This document shows, in pieces, positions 17,595 through 25,559 of a stretch of 34,658 bases of DNA. The notes beneath the pieces were generated by a model that saw only the letters and a list, made by a program, of their open reading frames with translations, was not told where the DNA came from and made no database searches. The stretch comes from Bacteroidota bacterium (lineage in GTDB: Bacteria > Bacteroidota > Bacteroidia > Chitinophagales > Chitinophagaceae): contig JAUZOA010000061.1 in NCBI GenBank assembly GCA_030706685.1, forward strand, positions 1 to 34,658, written 5' to 3'. Every line of letters starts with the position of its first letter. Position 1 is the stretch's first letter. The translations under genes and the position numbers were made by a program.

Positions 17595-19220
17595 ATGAAC
17601 ATTGAATTCAACAGGAATGAAGATGCTATGAAAATGGCGCTCAGCGGTATCAGGCGAAAACTGGAGAAGATCTACCAGGGTGGCGGTCCAAAAGCTATCA
17701 AAAAGCAAAAAGAAAAAAATAAACTTACTCCCCGGGAAAGAATAGAGTACCTCATTGATGCCAATAAGCCTTTTATTGAGATCGGCGCCTTTGCGGGTTT
17801 TGAAATGTATGAAGCCGAGGGGGGTTGTCCTGCGGGTGGAACAGTTGCAGGCATCGGGTATATCAGCGGCCGGCAATGTGTGATTCTTGCCAATGACCAG
17901 ACAGTAAAAGCCGGCGCCTGGTTTCCTATCACGGGTAAAAAAAACCTGCGGTTACAGGAGATTGCCATGGAAAACCATTTGCCTGTTATTTATCTTGTTG
18001 ACAGCGCCGGTGTTTTTTTGCCCATGCAGGATGAAATATTCCCGGATAAGGAACATTTTGGAAGGATATTCCGAAACAATGCCCGGATGAGCGCAATGGG
18101 AATAACACAAATAGCCGCGGTGATGGGCGCCTGTGTTGCCGGCGGCGCTTATCTTCCCATTATGAGTGATGAAACATTAATGGTGGAAGGGAATGGATCT
18201 ATCTTCCTGGCCGGTCCCTATCTTGTCAAGGCCGCAATAGGGGAAGATATAGATATTGAAACACTCGGGGGAGCTGTCACCCATACTGAAATTTCCGGCA
18301 TCGCGGACTATAAATTTAAAACGGAGCAGGAATGTATGGATCATATCAAAAGAGTAATATCCATGCTCGGTAAAAAAGAAACGGCAGGGTTTGACCGCGT
18401 TGCCCCCAAATCTCCCAAAAAAAACCAGGAAGAGTTGTATGGCATTTTTCCCGTTGACGGAAAGCCATACGATATGCTTGAAATTATTGAAAGGATAACC
18501 GATAATTCGGAGTTTGAGCAATTCAAGGAAGACTATGGTAAAACAATTATCTGCGGATATGCAAGGATCGAAGGATGGGCAGTGGGTATCGTAGCTAACC
18601 AGAGAAAAATTGTAAAAAATAAAAAAGGGGAAATGCAATTGGGAGGGGTTATCTATAATGACAGCGCCGATAAAGCAGCCCGTTTTATTTTGAATTGCAA
18701 TCAAAAGAAAATACCGCTTGTCTTCTTACAGGATGTTACCGGTTTTATGGTCGGCAGCCGCAGTGAGCATGCGGGAATTATCAAAGATGGCGCTAAACTC
18801 GTCAATGCTGTTGCCAACTCTGTGGTTCCCAAGATCACTATTATCATCGGCAACTCTTATGGCGCCGGAAATTATGCGATGTGCGGCAAAGCTTATGACC
18901 CGCGTTTTATTTATGCCTGGCCTTCCGCAAAAATTGCTGTCATGGGAGGCGACCAGGCTGCTAAAACTTTATTGCAAATACAAGTGGCTTCCATGAAATC
19001 ACAGGGCAGGGAAGTTAGCCCGGAAGAGGAAAAAAAGCTTCTGGATGAAATAAAAAACCGGTATGAAAAACAAACTTCACCTTGTTATGCAGCTGCCAGG
19101 TTATGGGTAGATGCAATCATTGATCCTGCTGAAACGAGAAAAATGATTACCGAAGCATTAAATTCAGCTAACGAAAATCCATTCCTTCCAGAACTCAAGC
19201 TGGGCGTGTTCCAGGTGTGA
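17595..19220 (+). CDS. Acyl-CoA carboxylase beta (carboxyltransferase) subunit, methylcrotonyl-CoA carboxylase-like
   Basis: The 541-residue protein is a biotin-dependent carboxyltransferase of the crotonase fold. It has an N-terminal half with GAFAGFEMYEAEGGCPAGGT and GACVAGGAYLPIMSDE, and a C-terminal half with GFMVGSRSEHAGIIKDGAK, YGAGNYAMCGKAYDPRF and AVMGGDQAAKTLL. The GNYAMCGKAYDPRF string and the internal GGAVTH segment resemble methylcrotonyl-CoA carboxylase beta (leucine degradation) more than propionyl-CoA carboxylase. It would transfer carboxyl from biotin to the acyl-CoA in the cytoplasm. No alpha (biotin carboxylase/carrier) subunit is adjacent, so its partner is encoded elsewhere and the substrate is not certain. 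Start choice is decided by the -7 element above. It is monocistronic. Confidence 0.92.
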   Translation: MNIEFNRNEDAMKMALSGIRRKLEKIYQGGGPKAIKKQKEKNKLTPRERIEYLIDANKPFIEIGAFAGFEMYEAEGGCPAGGTVAGIGYISGRQCVILANDQTVKAGAWFPITGKKNLRLQEIAMENHLPVIYLVDSAGVFLPMQDEIFPDKEHFGRIFRNNARMSAMGITQIAAVMGACVAGGAYLPIMSDETLMVEGNGSIFLAGPYLVKAAIGEDIDIETLGGAVTHTEISGIADYKFKTEQECMDHIKRVISMLGKKETAGFDRVAPKSPKKNQEELYGIFPVDGKPYDMLEIIERITDNSEFEQFKEDYGKTIICGYARIEGWAVGIVANQRKIVKNKKGEMQLGGVIYNDSADKAARFILNCNQKKIPLVFLQDVTGFMVGSRSEHAGIIKDGAKLVNAVANSVVPKITIIIGNSYGAGNYAMCGKAYDPRFIYAWPSAKIAVMGGDQAAKTLLQIQVASMKSQGREVSPEEEKKLLDEIKNRYEKQTSPCYAAARLWVDAIIDPAETRKMITEALNSANENPFLPELKLGVFQV

Positions 19221-19293
19221 TTCATGTTAAATAAAAGGCAGCGTATCAGAGAGTTTTTTTGTCTACTTTCATGAATAAAATATTTGAAAGCTT

Positions 19294-19995
19294 ATGAAAA
19301 AATTTACTCTTGCCCGTTTCGTTGCTATACTCTTTATTTCAATCAGCGTATTACAATCCTGTAAAAAAACAAAAGATACGGTACAAGCGCCTGCACCGGT
19401 TCCCGATCAAACCTATACACAGGAATTCGATAACATCGCTTCCGCTACTTCGGCAGGATGGAAATTTCTTAATCTTAGCGAAACACATACAACGGGTACA
19501 GTTGGCTTTGTAAATGGAGCAGGGTTTCCCGCTTATTCCGGCGCCGGTTTTATTTTTGCCGGTTACCAGGCTAATAACGGAGATGGTTTGATCAGCGTAT
19601 GGGCCATTTCACCAAAAGTAACTATGCAAAACGGTGATAAGATCACTTTCTACACGCTTTCAGTTAATGATTATACGGATCCCGCCAACGTTTATCCCGA
19701 CAGGTTGCAACTTCGTGCATCGCTATACAAAGGAGATGCGATTAAAGATGATCCGACAGACGTAGGGGGCTTTACTGTTAACCTCGTTGATGTTAACCCC
19801 ACCTTATCGGGTACGCCCCCGCAGGCTTATCCAAATACCTGGACAAAATTCGAAGGAACTATATCCGGACTCAGCAAACCTGTAGATGGTTATTTTGCTT
19901 TCCGTTATTTTGTAGCCGATGGAGGAACTAACGGAGCTAACAGTAACGGCATTGCCATAGATAAAGTCACTTACACGAGCGTGAATCATCAATAG
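19294..19995 (+). CDS. Choice-of-anchor J domain lipoprotein
   Basis: The 233-residue protein begins with a lipoprotein signal (ILFISISVLQSCKK; Cys23), then a linker and a beta-sandwich matching choice-of-anchor J/cleaved-adhesin domains. The signs are TQEFDN, SAGWKFLNLS, a central DGLISVWAISPKV strand, GDKITFYTLS, and the terminal YFAFRYF...NGIAIDKVTY, where the family ends in a V/I-x-I-D-x-V pattern. These domains usually bind carbohydrate or mediate surface contact, often in larger proteins; here the domain is alone on a lipid anchor. No partner gene is adjacent. Copy B of the dispersed repeat begins 25 bases after the stop. Confidence 0.83.
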   Translation: MKKFTLARFVAILFISISVLQSCKKTKDTVQAPAPVPDQTYTQEFDNIASATSAGWKFLNLSETHTTGTVGFVNGAGFPAYSGAGFIFAGYQANNGDGLISVWAISPKVTMQNGDKITFYTLSVNDYTDPANVYPDRLQLRASLYKGDAIKDDPTDVGGFTVNLVDVNPTLSGTPPQAYPNTWTKFEGTISGLSKPVDGYFAFRYFVADGGTNGANSNGIAIDKVTYTSVNHQ

Positions 19996-20019
19996 AAAAG
20001 AGATAAGTCTTATTTGCCA

Positions 20020-20148
20020 AGAGGATTTCCCAAAAGGTGTTTATTTCCCGCAGCGGGCGCTAAGATTCCCTATTTGGAAATCGCTTTTTTATACTTTGCG
20101 ACGCAGCGAGAAATTTTTCTTTTCTGACCTTTTGAGACACCCTCTTTG
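20020..20148. repeat. Palindromic dispersed repeat, copy B
   Basis: The second copy of the element at 5394-5520, in the same orientation. Shared blocks include CAAAAGGTGTTTATTTCCCG (with one difference at the first base), CGAGAAATT, TTCTTTTCTGA and CTTTTGAGAC. Its ends, AGAGG...CAAAAGGT and CCTTTTGAGA...CCTCTTTG, are complementary, as in copy A. It fills the gap between the lipoprotein stop and the rnhA upstream region and overlaps neither gene. Confidence 0.72.
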
Positions 20149-20186
20149 TTTTTTACCTGCGCAAAGGTTTATATCTTAGTTCTTTT

Positions 20187-20669
20187 ATGTCTTCCCATTC
20201 AATTACAATGTACACCGACGGGTCTTCCCGCGGCAATCCCGGTCCCGGCGGTTATGGCGTCATCCTGATTTCGGGCCATCATAGAAAAGAATTATCACAG
20301 GGCTATCGTCTTACCACCAATAACCGGATGGAGTTAATGGCAGTCATTTCGGGATTGGAAGCTTTGAAAAAGGACGGTAGCCGGGTGACTATCTATTCGG
20401 ACAGCCAATATGTAGTAAAAGCAATAGAAGAAGGATGGTTAAAAAACTGGATAGCTACCAATTTTAAAGGAGGCAAAAAAAATAGGGACTTGTGGATGCG
20501 CTACTATCATCTTGCACAAAAACATACGATCCGTTTTAAATGGGTAAGAGGCCATGCGGATAATCCATATAACAACCGTTGTGATGAACTGGCCACCCAG
20601 GCAGCTGATGGTAACCATCTATTAGTTGACGAAGGATATTTGCAGGATAAGAACAATCTTTTTCCTTAA
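20187..20669 (+). CDS. rnhA: Ribonuclease HI
   Basis: The 160-residue enzyme cleaves the RNA strand of RNA-DNA hybrids (primer removal, R-loop resolution). All catalytic acids are visible: D11 in MYTDGSSRGNPGPGG, E49 in NNRMELMA, D72 in YSDSQYV and D133 in NNRCDELA, with the catalytic-loop histidine H123 in RGHADNP. Length matches the bacterial RNase HI core; there is no extra hybrid-binding domain. The ATG lies 38 bases after the dispersed repeat. A weak -7-like TATCTTAG (about 20173) may drive it. It is followed by a terminator shared with the convergent DUF6580 gene. Confidence 0.97.
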   Translation: MSSHSITMYTDGSSRGNPGPGGYGVILISGHHRKELSQGYRLTTNNRMELMAVISGLEALKKDGSRVTIYSDSQYVVKAIEEGWLKNWIATNFKGGKKNRDLWMRYYHLAQKHTIRFKWVRGHADNPYNNRCDELATQAADGNHLLVDEGYLQDKNNLFP

Positions 20670-20694
20670 TACCCATTGGATGATGCGCATTAAA

Positions 20695-20717
20695 AAATCC
20701 TGCTCATGGCAGGATTT
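20695..20717. terminator. Bidirectional terminator between rnhA and the DUF6580 gene
   Basis: AAATCCTGC (20695-20703) pairs with GCAGGATTT (20709-20717) around a 5-base loop. On the minus strand the stem is followed by TTTTTTAA, a proper U-tract for the leftward gene; on the plus strand the tail is weaker (TTTAATT). It lies 26 bases after the rnhA stop and 24 bases beyond the DUF6580 stop. Confidence 0.82.
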
Positions 20718-20740
20718 AATTATCATCAGCGTTTATTCTT

Positions 20741-21343
20741 TTAAGCAAGCTGTGGCTTTGAAATTGTAAAGACCTTAGTAAGCAGGGAATACAATCCGTA
20801 TATGATAAATCCCCAGATCATATCACCAAGAATAAAATTGGCGGCAAACCCTTTTATTAATCCGAACTGGCGATAAAAAGCTATCCCGTCTCCATAGCAA
20901 AGCAGTAAACCGTTCCATGTATGTGGCCTGCCAAGACCCTGGCCCACTTCCCAGGTAATATAATTGGTGATCAGGAAAAAAAAGACAGAACCTGCTATGG
21001 AATAAATCGCCACATTCAGCATGTTTACCTTTTTCATTAAAAAACCGAAACAGGTAATAGCAATAAATGCCAGGTAAATAACCCATTGACCATCATAAAA
21101 ACCAAGCCTGCCCGTAAGACCCGCCTGGTTAAGAAAATAAAAGGCCAGGTCAGAGATGAACAGGGAAAGAACGGGAAGGATAAAAGCCCATTTTTTATCT
21201 TTAATAATTGCGCCGCCCAATAATGCCATCGCCATCTGCGGTGCAAACCCTTCAGGCTTATTAGGAATGAGGCGATAAAATGCCGCCGCCGCGAGGGACA
21301 ACAAAAAGATGACAACAACAGGTCTGTTAAGTTTCATATTCAT
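20741..21343 (-). CDS. DUF6580-like multi-pass membrane protein
   Basis: The 200-residue protein is almost wholly hydrophobic, with five or six membrane segments: about 8-26, 36-46, 50-70, 86-102, 109-127 and 168-190. The pattern 'FAPQMAMALLGGAIIKDKKWAFILPVLSLFISDLAFY' and a C-terminal FAANFILGDMIWGFIIYGLY resemble the DUF6580 group, which looks like the substrate-binding S component of energy-coupling-factor transporters. That resemblance is from memory of the pattern, not a computed match. If correct, it would bind a vitamin-like substrate in the inner membrane. No ATPase gene is adjacent. The gene is 49 bases downstream of manA on the same strand, so it may share its transcript. Confidence 0.72.
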   Translation of the reverse strand: MNMKLNRPVVVIFLLSLAAAAFYRLIPNKPEGFAPQMAMALLGGAIIKDKKWAFILPVLSLFISDLAFYFLNQAGLTGRLGFYDGQWVIYLAFIAITCFGFLMKKVNMLNVAIYSIAGSVFFFLITNYITWEVGQGLGRPHTWNGLLLCYGDGIAFYRQFGLIKGFAANFILGDMIWGFIIYGLYSLLTKVFTISKPQLA

Positions 21344-21392
21344 TGAGTTTCATTGCAAAAATAACAAGAATTCGTTTAACGAGACCGGGTAT

Positions 21393-22613
21393 TTATTCAT
21401 TGCTGCCAGGTGGTACCCCAGCCCTGAATACAAGTGAAGTCTCTATGGCTGATAATTGTATATCATTTCCGGGGAAAATGACCGCGGAAGGCGAGCCTTT
21501 TTTCAGACCTACCTTTTCATTGCCTGACTGGATCGAACAATTCCCCTCTATGAGTAATAATATCTCCGTCGTGCTTGCCTTTAAAGGAACGCTATCTCCT
21601 GCTTTAAGAGGGTAAGCCCATAATTCAAAGTCAGGAGCCGGTGTTTTATAGACAATGCCATTGCCCATCCGGTCTCCGTCCAGTATATTGACGATCCCCG
21701 GCTCGCATTTAACGTGTTTGAGCAGCTCCTTTACATCAATATGTTTAGTGGTCAGGCCACCGCGTAAGACATTATCGGAACTGGCCATGATCTCCACATT
21801 CTGTCCTTCAAGATAGGCATGAGGTATGCCTGCGTCCTGGAAAATAGCCTGCCCTCTCTGTAACTGTACAAGATTAAATAAATAAACAGAAAAGATTCCC
21901 CTGTCAATTTTTTCCGGCTGATTAAAAGTAAGCGCAGCTCTCGCCGCCCAGAAATCTTCCTGCGATTTCTTTAATTTTCCCGCATTGTACAAAGGAATAA
22001 TACGATCCAGCACAGGTTGTAAGATAACATTCACCTCTTCCTGCGGCATTCCCATTACTTTTTGATAGACCCCGCTATACCCGGATCTTTCAAAAACGGG
22101 TAAAAGGAATTTCAATTCATCAATACTTTGGAGCATGCCGGTGAGCTTCGCTACGGGTTTAAAACCATGTAAAAGCCAGAATTCACCCATGGCGACCATC
22201 AGTTCCGGCTTATGATTGTCATCTTTATAATTGCGGTCAGGCGCATCCAGTGGAATGCCCTTGTTATTTTCCTCCGCGAAATTCTTTTCTGCCCCGCTCT
22301 TCGACGGATGAACCTGTATGGACAGCATATCCTTTACATCCAGCGCCTTCAACAGGTAAGGAAGATTTCCAAAACGATGATAAACATAATGACCCAATTT
22401 CTCCAATGGAGCGAAACGGATAGTATCACGTAATGTCGCGGGAGACACACCTTCCATGATCACCCTGCAATCAGCCTGGGGATGCACACCCAGCCAGTAT
22501 TCCGCAAAAGGTTTTTTTTCCTTATTTATGACGTCAAGTAACGAAGGAATAAAAGAAAAACCTCCCCAATCATAGTATTTTACTGTTCCGGTTAATTGAG
22601 CAATTCCAGGCAT
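21393..22613 (-). CDS. manA: Mannose-6-phosphate isomerase, class I
   Basis: The 406-residue cupin enzyme interconverts mannose-6-phosphate and fructose-6-phosphate, feeding GDP-mannose and glycan synthesis. Type I zinc ligands are visible: Q100 and H102 in LSIQVHPSKS and E137 in DDNHKPELMVA, with a later histidine in GIPHAYLEGQNVEIMASSDNVLRGGLTTKH, which also carries the conserved R. The N-terminal YYDWGG is typical. Length matches the bacterial family (~390-420). It is divergent from the yraN-like gene, whose ATG is 28 bases away, so the two promoters must overlap or lie inside the flanking sequence. Confidence 0.95.
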   Translation of the reverse strand: MPGIAQLTGTVKYYDWGGFSFIPSLLDVINKEKKPFAEYWLGVHPQADCRVIMEGVSPATLRDTIRFAPLEKLGHYVYHRFGNLPYLLKALDVKDMLSIQVHPSKSGAEKNFAEENNKGIPLDAPDRNYKDDNHKPELMVAMGEFWLLHGFKPVAKLTGMLQSIDELKFLLPVFERSGYSGVYQKVMGMPQEEVNVILQPVLDRIIPLYNAGKLKKSQEDFWAARAALTFNQPEKIDRGIFSVYLFNLVQLQRGQAIFQDAGIPHAYLEGQNVEIMASSDNVLRGGLTTKHIDVKELLKHVKCEPGIVNILDGDRMGNGIVYKTPAPDFELWAYPLKAGDSVPLKASTTEILLLIEGNCSIQSGNEKVGLKKGSPSAVIFPGNDIQLSAIETSLVFRAGVPPGSNE

Positions 22614-22641
22614 AAGCTCTTACTTTGAGTAAAGATAATAC

Positions 22642-22998
22642 ATGGCTGAACATAACAAATTCGGTACCGAAGGGGAAGTCCTTGCCGTCAAATGGCTGGA
22701 GGAAAAAGGCTATAAAATACTGCACCGCAACTGGCGGCATTCCTATTACGAGATCGATATCATCGCGATAAAAAATAAAATGCTTCATATCATTGAGGTA
22801 AAAGCGCGGAACTTTTCGAAGTTTGGGCATCCCGAAGACAGCGTTGGAAAAAAGAAATTTAAGAACCTGCAGCGTGCTACCGACGAGTTTCTTTTTCTTA
22901 ACCCGGGCTATCAATGGATCCAATACGATATATTGGCCATCACCCTTTTTAAAAATAAGGATCCTGAGTTTTTTCTGCTTGAAGATGTGTTCCTGTAG
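22642..22998 (+). CDS. YraN family (UPF0102) putative endonuclease
   Basis: The 118-residue protein has the restriction-endonuclease-like fold of UPF0102: HNKFGTEGEVLAVKWLEEKGYKIL at the N-terminus, then the catalytic-type E-ID...EVK core (YEIDIIAIKNKMLHIIEVKAR) and a helix with VGKKKFKNLQRATDEFL. The acidic and lysine residues of the PD-(D/E)xK motif are all present. Members are small and of uncertain physiological role; a Holliday-junction or DNA-processing role is often supposed by fold. It is divergent from manA and convergent with the YkgJ-like gene. Confidence 0.9.
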   Translation: MAEHNKFGTEGEVLAVKWLEEKGYKILHRNWRHSYYEIDIIAIKNKMLHIIEVKARNFSKFGHPEDSVGKKKFKNLQRATDEFLFLNPGYQWIQYDILAITLFKNKDPEFFLLEDVFL

Positions 22999-23098
22999 GG
23001 TGAGTGGTCAGTGGTGAGTAGTGAGTGATTAATGGAAAAAATAAATAAGGTGCTTAAGGCTGGATCTTCAGAACTCGTAACTCACCACTCACTACTCC
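22999..23098. repeat. Short-period GTGAGTAG-type repeat with an inverted copy
   Basis: After the yraN stop the plus strand has GTGAGTGGTCAGTGGTGAG then TAGTGAGTG (about 23000-23028), and near 23079-23097 the complementary string CTCACCACTCACTACTC. The two can pair as an imperfect stem of about 15-17 bp with a ~50-base loop. The stem overlaps the last codons of the convergent YkgJ-like gene. It may act as a two-way terminator or simply be a degenerate intergenic repeat. Confidence 0.5.
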
Positions 23099-23607
23099 CC
23101 CAACCGTTCCATCATCTTTTCCACCAACTTAAAAGTCGCAGGGCATAAATCTATATTCTGCTTATGCACATGCATATAATCCGTCATCCTTTTTTTGGAT
23201 AAATGCGGGAAGCCGGCGCAATCAGCAGGGCGAACTTCATAGATCGTACATTCATTTGTTCCGGCGTCCAGGAACTGGCAGGGAGTAGTTTTATTGAGCC
23301 AGTCACCGGTATTTTTTTCCTTGCGTAACCATTTCTTCTTAAAAGCAGCCGCTGTCATCCCCTGGTGTGCAGCAATCCTCCTGATATCCTTTGATGAATA
23401 AACAGGCGTCATGGTCTTGCAACAATTCGCGCAACTCCTGCAATCCACTTCGGACCAAACTTCTTTTTCCGCCAACGCAGCCAACCCGTCCAAACCACGC
23501 GGCCGCTCCTTTTCAAGACGGGTGAGAAATCTCCTGAATGACCTTTTACGAAGACTTGCTTTTTTCCAGAAGTACCTGAGATTGTATTTTATGATCGAAG
23601 CCATCAT
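23092..23607 (-). CDS. YkgJ family cysteine cluster protein
   Basis: The 171-residue protein carries CxxCxxCC at C56, C59, C62 and C63 (CRSCANCCKTM), then a later pair of cysteines in TPCQFLDAGTNECTIYEVRPADCAGFP, the signature of the YkgJ/UPF0153 group, predicted to bind zinc or an iron-sulphur cluster. The exact function is not established. A basic N-terminal segment (KKASLRKRSFRRFLTR) is notable. It could start at either of two adjacent Met codons; the outer one is given. It is convergent with the yraN-like gene and divergent from the following lipoprotein, whose promoter lies in the 126-base gap. Confidence 0.9.
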   Translation of the reverse strand: MMASIIKYNLRYFWKKASLRKRSFRRFLTRLEKERPRGLDGLAALAEKEVWSEVDCRSCANCCKTMTPVYSSKDIRRIAAHQGMTAAAFKKKWLRKEKNTGDWLNKTTPCQFLDAGTNECTIYEVRPADCAGFPHLSKKRMTDYMHVHKQNIDLCPATFKLVEKMMERLGE

Positions 23608-23651
23608 TCAAAGATACTGCATCCACTAACATATACGGAGGTTAAAAGAAA

Positions 23652-23684
23652 TTTGCGCACAAATCTTTTCATTGGTTATTTTTG
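23652..23684 (+). promoter_or_regulatory. Bacteroidota-type promoter: -33 TTTG and -7 TATTTTTG
   Basis: TTTG at 23652-23655 and TATTTTTG at 23677-23684 (TAnnTTTG) are separated by 21 bases, close to the spacing known for the primary sigma of this phylum. Transcription would begin near 23691, leaving a leader of about 43 bases before the lipoprotein ATG at 23734. It is the best-formed promoter in the window. Confidence 0.72.
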
Positions 23685-23733
23685 CTCAACTCTTGTATAA
23701 AACCACTCCACTTCTAATCTAAATATAATATCT

Positions 23734-24393
23734 ATGAGAATGCTTTTTATCATTGTTGTTGTTATGGCTATCCTGGGACTCGCTTTTACATCCTGTAAAT
23801 CATCATCCGGCCCCCCCACGTTTTGTGATACCTCCTGTATGAAGGATTCGCTAAAGTTTACCAGGCAGGACAATCGTTTTAAACCCTATGTGTATATCAG
23901 CGCGAAGAATTGCATGGCCGATACCGTTACCTGGAGCTATGACGGGATGGGAGCCAACCGGAAATTGAGCATCCCCGACCTGGTGGGCAAAGAAGTGCAT
24001 CTTAACAAAGATTTCGTACGCTGTACTATTAATGATACCAGCTATGCCTGGCTCCTGTTCAACGATTGCAGCAATGGAAGAGGTTATTCCATCAAAATAC
24101 CCTTTGATAAGAAAAAACCACTGGGGCCAAAGAACAGCGCTGTCAACAGCATTGATCCCAAATTTTCAGTAGCGGAGGGTATGGTCGCTTATACCGACCG
24201 GGGAAATATTTTTGTTGAAGAAATGGCTACCGGCAAAAAAGCCATGATGACTTTTGGCCAGGATATCAGCCCGGATTACAACGCTATTCATGAGACCATT
24301 GATTCCGTTAATATTACCCCAACAAGGATATGGGCGAAAGTAAAGATCAAAGACGAATGGAAGGAGTTGGAGAAAAAAATTACATTGCAATGA
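23734..24393 (+). CDS. Cysteine-containing lipoprotein of unknown function
   Basis: I do not recognise the family. The 219-residue protein has a lipoprotein signal (IVVVMAILGLAFTSCKSS; Cys21), followed by a mature body with four further cysteines in the first 100 residues (FCDTSCMKD, KNCMADT, VRCTIND, FNDCSNG), which suggests disulphides outside the cytoplasm. A mostly beta-strand body follows, ending VKIKDEWKELEKKITLQ. It may sit in the outer or inner membrane facing the periplasm. It has a good promoter upstream and ends 102 bases before xerD; the region between holds a degenerate repeat, so co-transcription with xerD is possible but unproven. Confidence 0.75.
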   Translation: MRMLFIIVVVMAILGLAFTSCKSSSGPPTFCDTSCMKDSLKFTRQDNRFKPYVYISAKNCMADTVTWSYDGMGANRKLSIPDLVGKEVHLNKDFVRCTINDTSYAWLLFNDCSNGRGYSIKIPFDKKKPLGPKNSAVNSIDPKFSVAEGMVAYTDRGNIFVEEMATGKKAMMTFGQDISPDYNAIHETIDSVNITPTRIWAKVKIKDEWKELEKKITLQ

Positions 24394-24453
24394 TCCCGGA
24401 ATTCCGGAAACGGGATAAAGATACCCGGATGGGCTTTGTTGTTGCTCCCTGTT

Positions 24454-24495
24454 CAATTTTCCAATTTCCCAATTCCCGAATTTCCCGATTTCAAT
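24454..24495 (+). repeat. Degenerate ~8-base pyrimidine-rich repeat abutting the xerD start
   Basis: About five imperfect units of CAATTTCC/AATTCCCG run right up to the xerD ATG at 24496. The leader just before the start is therefore C/T-rich and has no Shine-Dalgarno match, which is normal for this phylum. Confidence 0.6.
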
Positions 24496-25413
24496 ATGTG
24501 GGAACCTTATAAAAAAGGATTCAAAGCTTACCTGCAGCTGGAAAAATCATTATCCGATAATTCCACGGAGGCTTACCTGCGGGATATTGATAAGCTCACC
24601 GAATACCTGCAGCAGAGCCATTCTTTAAAAGCTCCTTCAGAATTAAAGCTGAAAGATCTTCAGCAATTCACTAAGTGGATCGCTGAATCAGGGATGACAC
24701 CGTCTTCGCAGGCAAGGATTATATCCGGCATCCGGGCGTTTTATAAATATTGCCTGCTGGAAAACATTTCCAAAACCGACCCCACGACCCTTTTGGAAGC
24801 GCCCAAATTAAAACGGGCATTGCCCGATGTATTGAGTTTTGATGAAATTGAAAAGATCATTTCGCAAATTGATCTTAGCAAGCCGGAAGGAGGACGTAAT
24901 AAAGCGATACTGGAAACGATGTACAGTTGCGGGCTTCGTGTAAGCGAGGTAGTAAACCTCAGGATATCACAACTCTATTACGAAGCAGGTTTTATACGCG
25001 TCACGGGTAAGGGCGATAAAGAGCGATTAGTGCCCGTCGGCAGAAGCGCTGTAAAGTATCTGAAGATTTATCTCAAAGATATCCGCGTACATATTCCTGT
25101 AAAACCGGGCAACGAGGATATCGTTTTCCTGAATAAGCGGGGCGCCAAACTTTCACGGGTAATGATATTCCTGATCATTAAAGAATTAGCAGGGAAGGCG
25201 GGTATTCAAAAAACAGTTTCACCCCATACTTTCCGGCATTCATTCGCCACCCATTTAATCGAGGGTGGCGCCGATCTGAGGGCAGTACAGGAAATGCTGG
25301 GCCATGAAAGCATTACCACTACTGAAATATATACACATCTTGACAGGGAGTTTTTGAGAAAGACGCTGGAGAATTTTCATCCTGCATTTAAGTCCCAGAA
25401 GGCACACGGATAA
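24496..25413 (+). CDS. xerD: Tyrosine recombinase XerD (or XerC/D-type)
   Basis: The 305-residue site-specific recombinase has a SAM-like N-terminal core-binding domain (about 1-90) and a catalytic domain with the full set R148 (SCGLRVSEV), K172 (TGKGDKER), H244 and R247 (PHTFRHSFATH), H270 (MLGHES) and Y279 (TTEIYTHLD). It would act at dif sites to resolve chromosome dimers. The catalytic motifs and length are typical of XerD rather than a mobile-element integrase, and there is no sign of an island at its borders. The open frame extends upstream to 24436, but that adds the low-complexity repeat; MWEPYKKGFKAYLQLEK at 24496 is the natural start. A role at the tRNA-like sites in 30271-31161 is conceivable but unsupported. 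Confidence 0.92.
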   Translation: MWEPYKKGFKAYLQLEKSLSDNSTEAYLRDIDKLTEYLQQSHSLKAPSELKLKDLQQFTKWIAESGMTPSSQARIISGIRAFYKYCLLENISKTDPTTLLEAPKLKRALPDVLSFDEIEKIISQIDLSKPEGGRNKAILETMYSCGLRVSEVVNLRISQLYYEAGFIRVTGKGDKERLVPVGRSAVKYLKIYLKDIRVHIPVKPGNEDIVFLNKRGAKLSRVMIFLIIKELAGKAGIQKTVSPHTFRHSFATHLIEGGADLRAVQEMLGHESITTTEIYTHLDREFLRKTLENFHPAFKSQKAHG

Positions 25414-25559
25414 GACGGATGAAACGGATTTTCACGGTTTTTTCTTTCCATCCGTAATCTTCAATGACCGGCTTATTACTGACTGAGAATTCGTATAAAT
25501 AAATTCGTCCTATGAAATAGAATAAGGTCTGGCTGATCTTTCCTATCCTTGTTCCGGGA

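Noticed and set aside
24496-25413. Mobile-element integrase marking an island
   Set aside because: Length and motifs fit housekeeping XerD, and no attachment-site repeat or tRNA lies at its borders.
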